NCBI RefSeq assembly: GCF_011386835.1
Contig: NC_088792.1
Location: 57,912,081-57,976,080 of the forward strand
Reading direction: 5' to 3'
Length of the DNA stretch: 64,000 nucleotides
DNA from: Chrysemys picta bellii
Lineage: Eukaryota > Chordata > Testudines > Emydidae
Shown piece after piece: positions 11,514 to 23,007 of this stretch. Numbering within the stretch: position 1 is the stretch's first letter; every line of letters starts with the position of its first letter. The notes beneath the pieces were generated by a model, which saw only the letters and a list, made by a program, of their open reading frames with translations, ran no database searches and had not been told where the DNA came from. A program made the translations under genes and the position numbers.

Positions 11514-12353
11514 CAGGGGTCTCAAACATGTGGCCCGCAGGGTTCTTTCATGTGGCCCCCCCCGCCCGCACGCTCCCTGCCCCTCTGCCTACCCCGTGGC
11601 GCCACGAGCCCCGCGCCACTCCCTGAAGCAGCTGGAACTATGGCCCTGCAGCCCCGGGCAGGGCGGGTGGGAGAGTAGAGGGCTCCGTGCTCTCACTTCC
11701 AGGCACCGACCCCTGCAGCTCCCATTGGCCGGGAATGGGGAACCGCGGCCAATGGGAGCTTTGTGGGAGGTACCTGGAGAAGCAGCAATAGCAACACATG
11801 GCGCTGTTTCCTCCTGCCCTCCACCCCCCAGGTACTCCGGCTGCTTCCTGGAGCAGAGCGGGGCCAGGGGCCAGGGGCCAGGGCAGGCAGGGAGGGAGCG
11901 GCGCCAGGCCAGAGCCCACACCCTGCATCCCTCCTGCACCCCAATTCCCTGTCCGGAGCCCCCTGCCATACCCTGTACACCTCCTGCACTCCCTGCCCTG
12001 AGTCCCCTGCCGCACCCCTCACCCCTGCTGCACCCCACACCTCACCTCCCTGCCCTGAGCCCCCTGCTGTACCTTGGACACCTCCTGCACCTCAACTCCC
12101 TGCCCTGAGCCCCCGCCACACCCCGCACCCCTCCTGCTCCCCCTGGGGGCAGGGAGGGGGCAGAGTTGGGGTGAGGATTTCGGGGAAGGGGTTGGAATGG
12201 GGGCAGGGAAGAGGCAGGGCAGGGGCGGGGCCTCATGGAAGGGGTTGAGTGGGGGCAGGGCCAGGGGCAGCAAGGGGTGTCAGTGATGTAGCCCTTGGGC
12301 CAATGCACTAGTCCTCATGCGGCCCTCGTGGTCATTTGAGTTTGAGACCCCTG
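11514..12353. mobile_element. 840-bp GC-rich non-autonomous hAT
   Basis: Ends are CAGGGGTCTCAAAC and GTTTGAGACCCCTG. Target duplication: GACTAGAT (11506-11513) and GACTAGAC (12354-12361), 7 of 8. Inside, 11717-11760 is a palindrome built on CCCATTGGCC / GGCCAATGGG, also seen in three other hATs of this window. The 11.9-12.15 kb part is a C-rich degenerate tandem of 'ccctgccctgagccccctgc'-like units, which creates long spurious open frames on both strands. Confidence 0.8.
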
Positions 12354-12361
12354 GACTAGAC

Positions 12362-12912
12362 AATCAGCAGCCTGGTAATGATCACAGCCCTGCCTTGGGG
12401 ATAGAGGGGCTGGCTGAGAACTCCAGGATGGAGCAGGGCTTGCAGAGCAAGAGTAAGGAGGCTGGTGGGAACTGAGCAGAGGGCTGAGCAGGGGGCTTGA
12501 GGCCTGAGCTGGGGAGGGGAGAGCAGGGGCCATATTTTTTTTGGTATAACTATACAATAGAAAATTATATAATTTAAATTCACAATTCCAGTAATTCCTT
12601 TGGATGTTACACTACAATGTGCTTCAGCCAACATGGAGGCCTACAGGAGCATAAAGGTCTCAGTACCACCCTGGGGACATCAGCAGCAGGTGGAGGTAGG
12701 GCAGGAAGCCGCAGTACCATTTCAGCTGCTAATGGTGCAATGGGGATTGTGAGACCACTTCACGAGATATGTCAAAGGGACCCATTGTGCAATTCATATA
12801 TTACCACTCCAATATGCCATGTACCCTGCATTGGAGTTGACTGGTGTGATCCAAACTTGGACCCCCTGCTAGCTGATATCTCTGGCCATGTGGAAAAAAG
12901 ATTGCAGATTAC
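12362..12912. other. Mixed repeat-like and unique sequence
   Basis: 12362-12530 is G-rich and may be part of an older repeat. 12617-12912 carries an open frame of about 117 codons with no recognisable domain. I see no host gene here. Confidence 0.35.
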
Positions 12913-12972
12913 TAAGGCCTTGGCTACACTTGCAAGTTACAGCACAATAAAGCAGCCCCGGGCGCCCTAGCT
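12913..12972 (+). mobile_element. Truncated Harbinger-like MITE end
   Basis: The stretch starts near AAGGCCTTGGCTACACTTGC, which resembles the outer ends of the Harbinger-type elements at 20.2 and 45.1 kb (GGGCTTGTCTTCACTA). It stops at the abutting TAGGGTGACC repeat at 12974, so only one end is present. Confidence 0.4.
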
Positions 12973-12973
12973 C

Positions 12974-13440
12974 TAGGGTGACCAGATGTCCCGATTTTAT
13001 CAGGACTGTCCCGATATTTGCTTATTTGTCCTTATACTTTGCCTCCGCTCACAGGTGGAAGCAGAGTCTGGAGGGGGCTCGTGCCCCCCTGACTCCGCCC
13101 CCTCCTTCCCCCATTGGATCCCTCCCCAAATCCCCGCCCTGGCCCCACCTCTTCCCCAAGCACGCCACATTCCTCCTCCTCCCCCCTCCCTCCCAGGCTT
13201 GCACTGATCAGAGAGACGGAGTGGAGGCATGCTGGTGCGGGGCGGGGGGGCGGCGTGGAGCTCTGGCGGCCGTTTTTTTTTCCTTTTTTTCCCCCCCCCG
13301 CTGGAGGGAGGGAGGAAGTGGAGATAGAGAGGAGGCATGCTGGTGCGGGGGCGGGGCGGGAGCCTCGAGCTCCGGCAGCCGTTTTTTTATCTTTTTTTTT
13401 TTGCTCCACCGCCGGCTTTTTTTTAGGCTAATGGTAAAAA
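12974..13440 (+). mobile_element. DNA-transposon end with TAGGGTGACCAGATG terminus
   Basis: It begins TAGGGTGACCAGATG followed by two 'tgtcccgat' motifs, a very common turtle repeat end. The terminus resembles TAGGGTTACCATA of the element at 51777-52584. A CpG-rich interior follows, with two near-copies of a module (13210-13290 and 13325-13400: 'ggaggcatgctggtgcggg...gccg' then a T-run). No matching right terminus is seen. Transposase remnants follow at 13443. Confidence 0.5.
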
Positions 13441-13442
13441 CT

Positions 13443-13622
13443 GCTCAGGAGAAAGATCATTTTCACAACTGAAATATATCAAGAATGAACTGCAGACAAC
13501 AATGCTTCAAGAAAAACTATCTTCCCTAGCATTCTGTGCATCGAAAGTGACAAACTCCGTAGCTTATCATTTGAGGACATCATCAATGACTTTGCTCTCC
13601 AAAAATCGTGAAAGAAAATGTT
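13443..13622 (+). pseudogene. hAT transposase C-terminal dimerisation domain, frameshifted
   Basis: In one + frame the sequence reads GERSFSQLKYIKNELQTTM and then EKLSSLAFC; shifting frame near 13530 continues as LCIESDKLRSLSFEDIINDF. Together these match the hAT C-terminal dimerisation (hATC) region of ZMYM/Ac-like transposases, with the typical 'ERSFS-LK-IK' and 'IE---------DIINDFA' pattern. At least one frameshift and the absence of the upstream catalytic region make it a relic. It lies directly downstream of the TAGGGTGACC end, which may or may not belong to the same element. Confidence 0.65.
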
Positions 13623-13734
13623 TTAAATTTCAGTGTTAAAATTAATGTGATGTATAAACAGACTTAGTCCAGGTTGTACTGCTTCCATTAAGTAAGCTGG
13701 TCTGTGTAACTGTGACTGCTTTTGCGTTGCTGCC

Positions 13735-13957
13735 AAGGCTGAATCCCCACTCTGGCACCTCGAGTGCAGTAGGTGGGGGCCTGCAAGGATTTTAAAAATT
13801 AATCTTGCCACTCCAGGCTTGTATTAAACTCCCAAGGTTACAGCTTCTCTCTGACCTTGGCTTGGTAAACACACTGCCACCACCCAAATGCAAAAAACTA
13901 GATGCGTGAAGGAGAAATAAAGAATTTACTAGAAAAAAAGACTGGTAATCTCCAGAC
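13735..13957. mobile_element. LTR-like turtle repeat, cut by a hAT
   Basis: Contains stretches ('ctctggcacctcgagtgcag', 'cttggtaaacacactgccac') that I recall from abundant turtle LTR retroelements. No LTR ends, primer site or protein is visible. The hAT at 13958 terminates it. The assignment rests on recall only. Confidence 0.35.
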
Positions 13958-14272
13958 CAGTGGTTCCCAAACTTGTTCCGCCGCTTATGTAGGGAAAGCC
14001 CCTGGCGGGCCGGGCCGGTTTGTTTACCTGCCGCGTCTGCAGGTTTGGCCGATCGCAGCTCCCAGTGGCCGCGGTTTGCTGCTCCAGGCCAATGGGAGCT
14101 GCTTGAAGCGGTGGCCAGTACATCCCTCTGGCTCCCATTGGCCTGGAGCAGCGAACCGCAGCCACTGGGAGCCGTGATTGGCCGAACCTGCGGATGTGGC
14201 AGGTAAACAAACCGGCCCAGCCCGCCAGGGGCTTTCCCTGCACAAGCGGCGGAACAAGTTTGGGAACCACTG
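13958..14272. mobile_element. Palindromic hAT, 315 bp
   Basis: Ends are CAGTGGTTCCCAAACTTG and CAAGTTTGGGAACCACTG, an 18-bp perfect inverted repeat. Target duplication: CTCCAGAC (13950-13957) and CTCTAGAC (14273-14280), 7 of 8. Nearly the whole element folds back: 'gggccggtttgtttacctgc' on the left pairs with 'gcaggtaaacaaaccggccc' on the right, and a central CCAATGGGAGC / GCTCCCATTGG pair closes the stem. The two strands therefore give mirror-image open frames, none real. Its core is shared with the element at 39996-40330. Confidence 0.85.
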
Positions 14273-14280
14273 CTCTAGAC

Positions 14281-15001
14281 AGTCATTGAGAAAATGAGAA
14301 AAACGAGTCTATATTCAAGCAAATTATACATGCACATAGTTTGAAATAACTTGTTCACCAAGTACTCAGAATATTTTGATATATATATATATATATAATC
14401 TTCCTTCATTTCTCTCAAAGCCCTCTATTTATCCTTTCGTCAGCACTCGCTGACATTTACTGTGAAGATTCCCAAAACTGATGGAGGGAAGCCAACACAA
14501 ATTTATCCTCCTCAAGAGCCACTCGACCCAAGTCCATAAGATGATCACCTGCAAACTCAATCATGTGAAGCATGGATAGCGCATGGAGGAGAAAGTGGCA
14601 TGTGCACTAAAATATGTATGTATGTACAGATCAAAAGAAGAAAGAACACACTAACACTTAAGAAATCAAAGAAAAACAGGAGCGAAGGCACTATACGACT
14701 GAGCGTGCTGGACCGTAAACAAAAGATGGCAGCCTTCCGGCTATTTCCAGCCAAGGAGGATGCTATACATGATGTCACTCCTAGGACAAGTCCCATACAA
14801 GTATGAGCTTGGCAGGATTGCTTCACGACAATGCCATCTCCGACCTCACATCTTTCCCAATTTTATTGCTTGTGAGATTTTTTATTTGTTTATTTATTTA
14901 TTTAAATGAATTATGAAAGCAGTGTCAGAATTTTACTAGTAGCAGGTGGCCAACGAAATACTGCCTTTGGAGACTGGTAGCAGACTTACTCGTAGAAATA
15001 C
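14281..15001. other. Unique sequence with a TA microsatellite
   Basis: No gene recognised. An uninterrupted AT dinucleotide run lies at about 14379-14397. Confidence 0.5.
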
Positions 15002-15014
15002 TAATTTTACAAGT

Positions 15015-15267
15015 ATCAGAGGGGTAGCCGTGTTAGTCTGAATCTGTAAAAAGCAACAGAGGGTCCTGTGGCACCTTTAAGACTAACAGAAGTATTGGGA
15101 GCATAAGCTTTCGTGGGTAAGAACCTCACTTCTTCAGATGCAAGTAATGGTTATACCTGCCTCTGGAAATTTCCATTACTTGCATCTGAAGAAGTGAGGT
15201 TCTTACCCATGAAAGCTTATGCCCCCAATACTTCTGTTAGTCTTAAAGGTGCCTCAGGACCCTCTGT
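15015..15267. mobile_element. Inverted-dimer retroelement (Penelope-like form), 13-bp target duplication
   Basis: Two arms of about 96 bp (15056-15151 and 15173-15268) are reverse complements with only about three mismatches, separated by a 21-bp spacer. The left arm is preceded by 'atcagaggggtagccgtg', a sequence common in sauropsid genomes. The unit is flanked by identical 13-bp copies of TAATTTTACAAGT (15002-15014 and 15268-15280). A target duplication of that length suggests target-primed reverse transcription, and inverted dimers are typical of Penelope-like elements. No protein is encoded. Confidence 0.6.
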
Positions 15268-15280
15268 TAATTTTACAAGT

Positions 15281-17269
15281 GCAATTATCGTTTCTCAGCC
15301 CAGGTCCCCTGCCTGCCTCCTCATCCTGTTGCGGCTTGCTGCTCACCTCCTTACTCCCCCACCAGGCCACCGCAAGAGTTGGTGGCTGCACTCTGAGGCC
15401 ACCAGAAAAATTGTTGCGACAATCCCTGCCCTAAACTGCAGCTTAGTTAGTTTATGCGTTAATCCGGCACTGGTAACATTCTGATAAGTCTTACTTCTTT
15501 GGCTGCACCTTTCTATTTCATTTTGCCCTATGACTGGTAATATTCTTTCTGACGTGCAATGTAAAAAGAATCTATTTTTAAATCTTGATAGACGTAGGGG
15601 AACTCATGGTGAGGAAAGTGATTCATTTAGCTGGCCTGCGTGGGTGTGGGAGCCCATGGATTTAAAAAACCACAAGGGTCCAGAAAGATAAGGGGAGGAC
15701 GAATTGCACTGCAGGAGGAGTTTGTTAGTTTCAAAAGTAGTGCGGCCCAGTTTCAGCTCTGGGTAACTCTAGCTAGCTATGCCAGTGAGAACTAGTATTA
15801 GAATGACAGCTAGAGGTTTCAGTCTTGGTAGGATTTCCATCAGCTTCTTATCAGATTAACAAATATAGTAACTTCTCCCCTATCAAGTGGTTAAACATTT
15901 CTGTGGTGTAAATGTCAAGAAATGCCAGGACAACGACAGTTGTCAGTTCTGAGGCGTGATATTTGTGGATGCCCACGTTACTCACTCTGTTGAAAATACT
16001 GAGGATATAAATTTTAGTGATTAAACTGATTGTCTAGATAACAAACCTTAGTGGAAGACTGGGTAGGAACAGTATATAGGTGTGAAATATTTCCAAGTAA
16101 ATATATGCAGTGGTCTGTAAAGCTAACCAGTTCTGTAAAATCAGCAGCTATGTTTTTAAGAATAAATTAGTTTGAATGTAATGTCTCTGAAAGACACTAT
16201 CTTGACAGCTCTGTGGGATGAATCCTTTAGTTACATACATGTAGCAGCAATGCAAGCTTTCCCACATTGCATTGTTAATATGCCTTACTCTGATTGTGAC
16301 AGCTTGTGGGGGGAGCTGCACCTGTGATCTCTTTCCTGTGGCACTGTTTCCAAGTGAAAGGTCCCTACCTGCTCTCCTCCCAGAGTGGCACTCCATGGTT
16401 CACAGCACTTGAGATGGGATTATCAGGCTGCCACACCCCCTGTTCCTCCCACAGTTCCTCCTTGCAGTTCCTCACACGTGCACATCCTCAGGTGACAACT
16501 TTTGCTGTTTTCACCTCTCTGCAGGTGGAACCCAGCACTCATAGACTGGATCTTGGGGTGGCAGTGTCCCTGTTTCCAGCTGTGTTAACAGTACAGACTC
16601 AACTGCAGCTGCTACCTGCAAGACTCTTCTCTTCAAGTGCTTATCACCAGCAGCTGATAAACGTGACTCAGAACAGCTCCTTCCAAATAGGTGTATTGTC
16701 CATTTGCCCAAAGGTATACAGCAAGCAAAGAGAAACCACAACCGGCCTGAACACCTGGGGCTTGCCTGCAACTCACCACCTCTCTCAAAGCTTAGGTGAG
16801 CTCAGCTACCTAAGACACATCCTGCAGACCCCATGCCTGAGTTCTACAGCCTTGCTGCAGCTCTGACGGATTCATTGTCTGTCTCCAAGAAGATGCTGCT
16901 ATCCGCTCCCTCCTTCTTTTCCTCTAGGCTGGGGGTTTTAGGAGCTTAGTGGCTGGCCTTGGTAAAATAGGCCTGGTGACAGGCAAGTAGGTATTTCCTA
17001 ATAACTAGTTCACCCATTTCTCTCTTAAGGACCCTTAATGGTCTCTCAGCAGATACCTTATCTCTGTCATTGTTTCATTTCCTGCTTGCTCCACCCTAAC
17101 AGACTCCTTCGATATAACCCCATGCAGTCAAACAGAATAATGTCAAGCAGGTAAACTGAGGCACCTATATCTCCCTCGTTTTCCACACGGATGTTGAGGG
17201 CAGGGAACATATACCAGTATACAACTGAGAGGATAGAATAGTCTTTGGCCTTCTTGCTGAAACAGCAAA
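15281..17269. other. Intergenic sequence, partly LTR-like
   Basis: No gene recognised. 16285-17160 is more GC-rich and carries a 186-codon open frame (16306-16866) that resembles no protein I know. Part of this block ('gcaggtaaactgaggcacc' near 17150) looks like turtle LTR-associated sequence. Nothing decisive is visible. Confidence 0.35.
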
Positions 17270-17807
17270 CTGGAGTGCTAGTGAGGCCACATCTAGAGTA
17301 CTGCGTCCAGTTTTGGGACCCCCACTACAGAAAGAATGTGGACAAGTTGGATGGAGTCCAGCAGAGAACAACGAAAATGATTAGGGGGCTGGGGCACATG
17401 ACTTATGATGAGAGGCTGAGGGAACGGGGATTATTTAGTCTTCAGAAGAGAAGAATGAGGGGGGATTTGATAGCAGCCTTCAACCACCTGAAGGGGTGTT
17501 CCAAAGAGGATGGAGCTTAGCTGTTCTCAGTGGTGGCAGATGACAGAACAAAGAGCAATGGTCTCAAGTTGCAGTGGGGGAGGTGTTGGTTAGATATTAG
17601 GAAAAACTATTTCACTAGGAGGGTGGTGAAACACTGGAATGCGTTACCTAGGGAGGTGGTGGAATCTCCATCCTTAGAGGTTTTTAAGGTCAGGCTTGAC
17701 AAAGCCCTGACTGGCATGATTTAGTTGGGGTTGGTCCTGCTTTGAGCAGGGGGTTGGACTAGATGACCTCCTGAGGTCTCTTCCAACCCTAATCTTCTAT
17801 GATTCTA
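17270..17807 (+). mobile_element. CR1 LINE, 3'-terminal fragment
   Basis: The + strand encodes the CR1 ORF2 C-terminus: [19 protein letters not shown], then [21 protein letters not shown], and after a stop near 17518, [20 protein letters not shown]. It ends with the CR1 tail 'ggactagatgacctcctgag' and TTCTATGATTCTA. It is 5'-truncated, lacks the reverse transcriptase core, and carries a nonsense mutation at 17518-17520. Confidence 0.85.
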
Positions 17808-17821
17808 AGTTAAGATGGAGA

Positions 17822-17979
17822 GTTTTAAGCTGTCCACACTTGTCAAATAGGAACTAGACTGACCCCAGAAAAGACCCATCAATTGGTAACAAGTTTTTGT
17901 CCCTATCAGCCAATTCTAGATTTGAACCAATGACCCAAAGATGAAAAGCTCTGTTGCTCCTGAGCCATCCAGCCTCCCA
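17822..17979 (-). repeat. Possible tRNA-derived SINE
   Basis: On the minus strand the segment 17979 to 17915 reads GGATGGCTCAGGAGC (box-A-like) and, about 35 bases on, GGTTCAAATCT (box-B-like), the layout of a Pol III internal promoter. The downstream body shows no tail I can assign. It lies just after the CR1 copy. The CCA end and stem pairing of a true tRNA gene are absent. Confidence 0.45.
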
Positions 17980-20160
17980 AATATCTGTATGACAGACTTC
18001 ACCAAACCCTACAGTATCATTCTTGTTGTTTCCCAGTTACTACAGTAGACAATACAATGCAATTTAAGGGTATATGCCAATTGTTGCTCTTCAGAAAACC
18101 AGAGAGTGATTTTTCTACAACAGAGAACTTGAGGGCTGAATTAAAGGGAACACAGGTCTAAACCATATACTGTGTTTTGCTGAAGCAATCAGCAATATCA
18201 AGGCAACACTGTAGAGAAGATGACAGATCTGGCTTGGGAGGCTAATCTGTCAGCTCAGTGTGTGTGCAATATGTACACATTTTAAAATAGACAAAACCGG
18301 AAATACATAATTTCTCAATCATCCTGCAAAAAAATGTCCATTTATCTCATACTGCACATGTGCTTTTTAAGTAATTTTAACTTGTTTTAGGGTCAAATGC
18401 TGTTTTCCCATGCACAGTAGTTAGGGTAGACAAAAATATGGAACCACTGGGGACAATTCTGGCCCCACACTCAGGTCCCTATACATGGCATGGGCAATAT
18501 AAAAGGGGATGCTATAGGCTGGGAGAGAAGTCGCCCTATGCTGCATCTATGTAGGGCTGATGGAAGTGGCATTGTATTTCCCTCCCTTCCCCATAGTCCC
18601 CAGCTGGGAGGAGGGCTGTCAAGGCAGGATGAGGAAATTGATCACTGCATGCACCTGGTTCTCTTTGCTGAGGGGAATTTTGGCTGCAAAACAGCTCACT
18701 GGTGGCTGGGTGAGTCTGCCATTAATAAAAGTAGCTCCTGAAGTTGGCCTAATTTATGCTATGCTCTTGGTGTCAGCCAAATCCAAGCAGCATAAAGTGG
18801 CAAAGTCGCACAATAGGACTGTCTCTGACATTTGTGCTTTTCCTAGTTTCTGGTGCATGTGCGGCTAATGCCACTTTTGGTAAATAAAAATGGAAATCTT
18901 GTCTTATCCTATTGCCTTTTTTTTTTTTTTTTTTTTTTTGCAACAAGCCTGGCACTTTTGAGATCTGGGAATCAAATGGCTTTATTTATTTGTTTTGTTT
19001 GATTCTGAGTTTCCAGCCACTTTTAAATTGAATCATTCTGATATTAATGTTGATGGGTTAACTTCAAAAACTTGCATAAGCCCAAAACATTTAAATGCTT
19101 ATCCAAATATTTGGAGCGTTACCTTCTTTTTGCCATCTTCCATTCTTAGTCCTCTCTTCTGCCCACTAACCCGATACTTCTCCCATCACAGCTGTTCATT
19201 CTGACACACAGTTACATCCTTCTGTATCCCAATTATCTCTCCGGCTTTCTCAATGTCTTCAGCTTGATTCCTGACTTTGGTGCTATCACATTAGGAGGAG
19301 CGTGAAGGCTTGCCATTCCCTCTGTCAGGCTTGGTTTTGCTGTTCAATTTAATTGCAGCACTCTCCATGCTGGAGTCTTGCCCTTGAACTAATTGAAAAT
19401 CCCAGAACTTGCAGAAAGGCTGTAATTGGCCTAGGAGAGATCATCACACTTACCCAAGTGCTAAGATTGATTCCAGCAAAGGAAGGAGATAGGGGATAAT
19501 TATCCATATGACTTCAAAATTTAAAAGGCAAACAAAGGGATGAGTTTATTGTGTTACAATAGTAAAGTTTGAGATTTGGCCTGAGGTTTGGGATTGTTAT
19601 TTATTCTGGATTAGCTCTTCGTGATTATATTCTCTTGACCTTTATAGTCTGTATAATTTTGTAACTATAGGCACAACTAAACCTTCTAGAAGGCCTATAT
19701 TTCAAACCAGTTATTTGTTTCAGCCTTATAACAAAGCTTAAGTTCTGGTCTGTCATGCCCATTAACCCAGGTGATATCCAGAAATTACAGGAAGTGGTAC
19801 TGCGAGTGAATTATAAGCACAGTAGGAATTATGGACTTGCCAAATATATCACATAGTAACTTCCCCAATAAAGGAAAGTGCCAATATAAATGCTGGCAGC
19901 TGAACCCTTTGGTGATAGCTGAGCGCCTGTGCCAAAGCATACTATTGTGGTCACGTACCAGTTGCTCATGAGGAACGTTCTGGAAGTTTTCATCAGAAGA
20001 AAAGTCAGTTGAAGCAGTAAGGATGGAGACTTCACGTGGAATGTAAAGGTTCATCTGATGAGAGTATTGAAAGGCTGAGTGCTTAGCTTAGAAACTCCTT
20101 TGTCCCTCCTGGAAGCTAATAGCAAGTCAGGCTGTGGTTCTGGAGGCTGAGGCTACGTCA
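17980..20160. other. Mostly unique intergenic sequence
   Basis: No gene recognised. 18917-18939 is a 23-base T run, which could be the A-tail of an unrecognised minus-strand retroposed sequence. 19130-19270 is CT-rich. Confidence 0.5.
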
Positions 20161-20162
20161 CA

Positions 20163-20462
20163 AAGGGCTGGTCTATACTACCACGATAACTTGATCTAAA
20201 CTATGCTACCTCCATTACACGGATATCGTAACTGAAGTTGATGTAGCTAGATCCACTTACCGCGGTGTCTACACGGTGCTGTGTTGATGGCAGACGCTCT
20301 CCCGCTGACTTCTCTTATGCTTCTCAGGGAGGTGGAGTACATAAATCAATGGAGGCGCACCCTCCTATCGATTTAGCACGTCTTCACCAGACCCGCTAAA
20401 TGGATGCTGCTGCATCAATTGCAGCAGCTCCGATTTAGTTCCGTAGCGTAGACATGGCCTAT
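20163..20462. mobile_element. Harbinger-like (Chompy-type) MITE, degraded
   Basis: Left end AGGGCTGGTCTATACTACC; right end, in reverse complement, AGGCCATGTCTACGCTACGG. Inner motifs (tgatgtagctagatccac, gatttagca) are shared with the clearer copy at 45144-45409. The target duplication is no longer readable. About 300 bp, non-coding. Confidence 0.6.
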
Positions 20463-21139
20463 ATCTGCAATGAGGATGAGTAAGGGAAACCTGCTTTATA
20501 ATTTGATAGAGGCATGTTTGCAATCAGCATTCAATAATTTTAGTTTGGTATTTCTATATCTACTTATGTGTTGGTTCTTACAGTAATTTCACATTCTATT
20601 CTTTCAGGCCTGGTTCAATATTCTGTTTATATTTCTGTACATTAGTATACACTGTTGTTCATTATTAGTATTAGACAGTTAATTTGATCCTTTTTATCTG
20701 TTTTTCTCTGAACTGCAGAGACTGCTTTTATTTAAAATGCAGTAGTAATATAAAACAGTAGTAATATACAATAGAACAGGGGGAAGACCTTTAAAGCCTT
20801 CTACTGAACATTAAAACAAGAACTGTGGGATGACACTTACTTGAAATGTAAACAATTCACAAAAGGGTGATTTTGGCAACAGTGAGAATCTAATGTGTTC
20901 TGCTCTCTCTTGACTAGATTAATCAAATTGCATTGTGTTGCTGACTAGGGATTAAGTAATTGTGGTTTATTCACAAGTGTCTTTTATCTAACAGCAGTGG
21001 ACAGAGCCATTCACCCTACATTAAAATAATTACTAAGGTTCCCTTCAATATTGCAGATCTCAACTTAATGCTTCTGACTGTTGTTGTAAATGGGTCCAAT
21101 CTTTCTAGTAAGTTAGACATGTGACAGAGTTATGTCCAT
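20463..21139. other. Unique AT-rich sequence
   Basis: No gene or repeat recognised. Confidence 0.5.
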
Positions 21140-21760
21140 ATTCTCTTGGAACTAAATAATATAAATCTTAGTGTATTCATCACTCACAAAGTTATCTTGA
21201 TTAACTGAGATGCTTGTTTTTATCTCAGCTTGATACAAAGTTGGTCTTAGAAAATTATAATGTTTCCCATCACTTGTACTTCTGGTGTCCTCTTTTATCA
21301 CTTTATTGTGGCACAATGTGGTTCGCCATTCCTTCCAGGCACAGCACAACAATCATGTGTTCTAACTTTTCCATACATTTATCAATACGTCACCTCCAGT
21401 CCTGCAAAATTCTGGTTTTAAGTCTCTGATATCCAGTTTATTTCAAGTCTTTGACAAAGGTATCACTCTTCTCCATACAGAGCAGCCATTCACCAGCTGC
21501 CAGATCTATAGAACACTTCCCAAATAGTTTCTTTTCTCAAAATGACTAACTTCTATGCCAAATTCATTCTTAATTTTGTGGACTTCATCACTGCCAGTTG
21601 TGCTTTCTCCTCCAGGCAGTTGTTTCTTGGCAATTGTTCCAGAAGCCAGTGTTACTGTCTTTGAAGAATACTTGGTATATTCTCTTTTTCTCACATATTT
21701 CTCCTGGAATATTTATAACCCATTTATAACCCAGTATAATTACGGAATTGAGGAACTCCT
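21140..21760 (-). pseudogene. Possible decayed coding sequence, unidentified
   Basis: On the minus strand, several coding-like runs follow one another in different frames: REYTKYSSKTVTLASGT... (21694-21506), then KLFGKCSIDLAAGEWLLC with CMEKSDTFVKDLK (about 21525-21435), RIDKCMEKLEHMIVVLCLEG (about 21390-21320) and VIKEDTRSTSDGKHYNFLRP (about 21305-21245). The composition is protein-like rather than simple repeat, with stops and shifts between runs, as in a dead gene or transposon. I cannot name a parent protein, and it could be chance. Confidence 0.25.
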
Positions 21761-22999
21761 AAATGTATGCATAGTTGAAGTGGCCACCTCCATAATCTGC
21801 CAAGACTATATTCCCAACAGCAGTTGGATTAGGTCGGTAAACTTTATCAGTATGATGGGGCATAAGCTTAAAACCTATAAATAAAGAGTGTCCACTGCAG
21901 GATGCTGTACTGCATGCTGTTGAGACTCAGGGCTACAGCTGGGCTCCACAGAGCTCAGAAAAAGGCACAGAAGGCATTCTGCTCTTCTGTGCATTACGAT
22001 ACCGTCTTTAACTACATGGTTGCATACTGTTTTTTCCACAGGAGACCTTGCCTCATTTAGAACACAGAATGGACGCATGAATTAAGGTTGTGCAGGGAAT
22101 TGTAAATCTGGTTATTTCGAGTGCTTGATTTTGCAACCTAAAATGTTCTTTTGACACTCTCCAAGAGCACAATACTGTTCCTTTTAAAATTGTAATTTAA
22201 GCTGTTCCTTGGAAGGTTCTTGACATGCTGTTATAGGAATGCTGTTCATGCAGCACCTACATGGCGGGCCTGATTCTAATTTGCAGTGATCTCCTTTCTC
22301 TTCACACGTATAAAGGCTAATTACAGGCTGAAAAAGAGTTGACCTGGTCCTGCATGACCTTGGAATGGGGGAGAGATAGGGAGTGTGGGGAATCCTCAAC
22401 TGTGGAAACCAAAGTAGGGAGGGAAATGGAGTATACAGTCCCACTCCTGGCAGAATTCACATATTTAAGACCATATCATACCACTACCAAAAATGTACTT
22501 ACACACACCTACACAAATATATTGAGTCAATGCCTGCATAATCCTTGCCTAGAATGAGGAGTGCAGAACCACTGATTATTAAAAAAAAAACCATTTACAT
22601 TTGATAATCAGTTTTCCCTTGCTATACACTGCTTTTTTCTTCTTTATATCAAGTTAATGAAGTTGCACTGTATTTATTTTGCAACAACCCATCATTCTAC
22701 CATGGTTAAGCTGTGTTTTTATAAACTGCCTGGATAAGAAAGTCATCTGAGAACATGTCACAGCCAGTTACATGGTTTATTGCATAAACAAGATCAGGAG
22801 ACAACAGCATGGCTTATCACAACAGGGGTCCATTATCAGAGGAAGTATGTCAGAAGGACTCCCATTACCTTAATGGGATCTGTGTGGCTATATATGAAAA
22901 TATATTGCTTTGTTTTACTTCTTAGAATATATACCTCTTATAAGGATTTTTTCTTCGTTAGGCTTGTGTATGCTGCATGTATTTTGACATATCTCCGGT
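21761..22999. other. Unique intergenic sequence
   Basis: No gene recognised. Open frames of 60-86 codons here have no recognisable domain. Confidence 0.45.
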
Positions 23000-23007
23000 A
23001 TCTATAG

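Noticed and set aside
11530..12248. Several proline-rich open frames on both strands
   Set aside because: They reflect the C-rich degenerate tandem inside the hAT at 11514-12353.
14379..14397. TA run as a replication origin or promoter TATA
   Set aside because: It is an ordinary dinucleotide microsatellite with no gene nearby.
16306..16866. 186-codon open frame
   Set aside because: No recognisable domain. It is in LTR-like DNA and is probably not a gene.
17915..17979. Genuine tRNA gene
   Set aside because: Box-A- and box-B-like motifs are present, but a cloverleaf with paired acceptor ends cannot be formed; a SINE head fits better.
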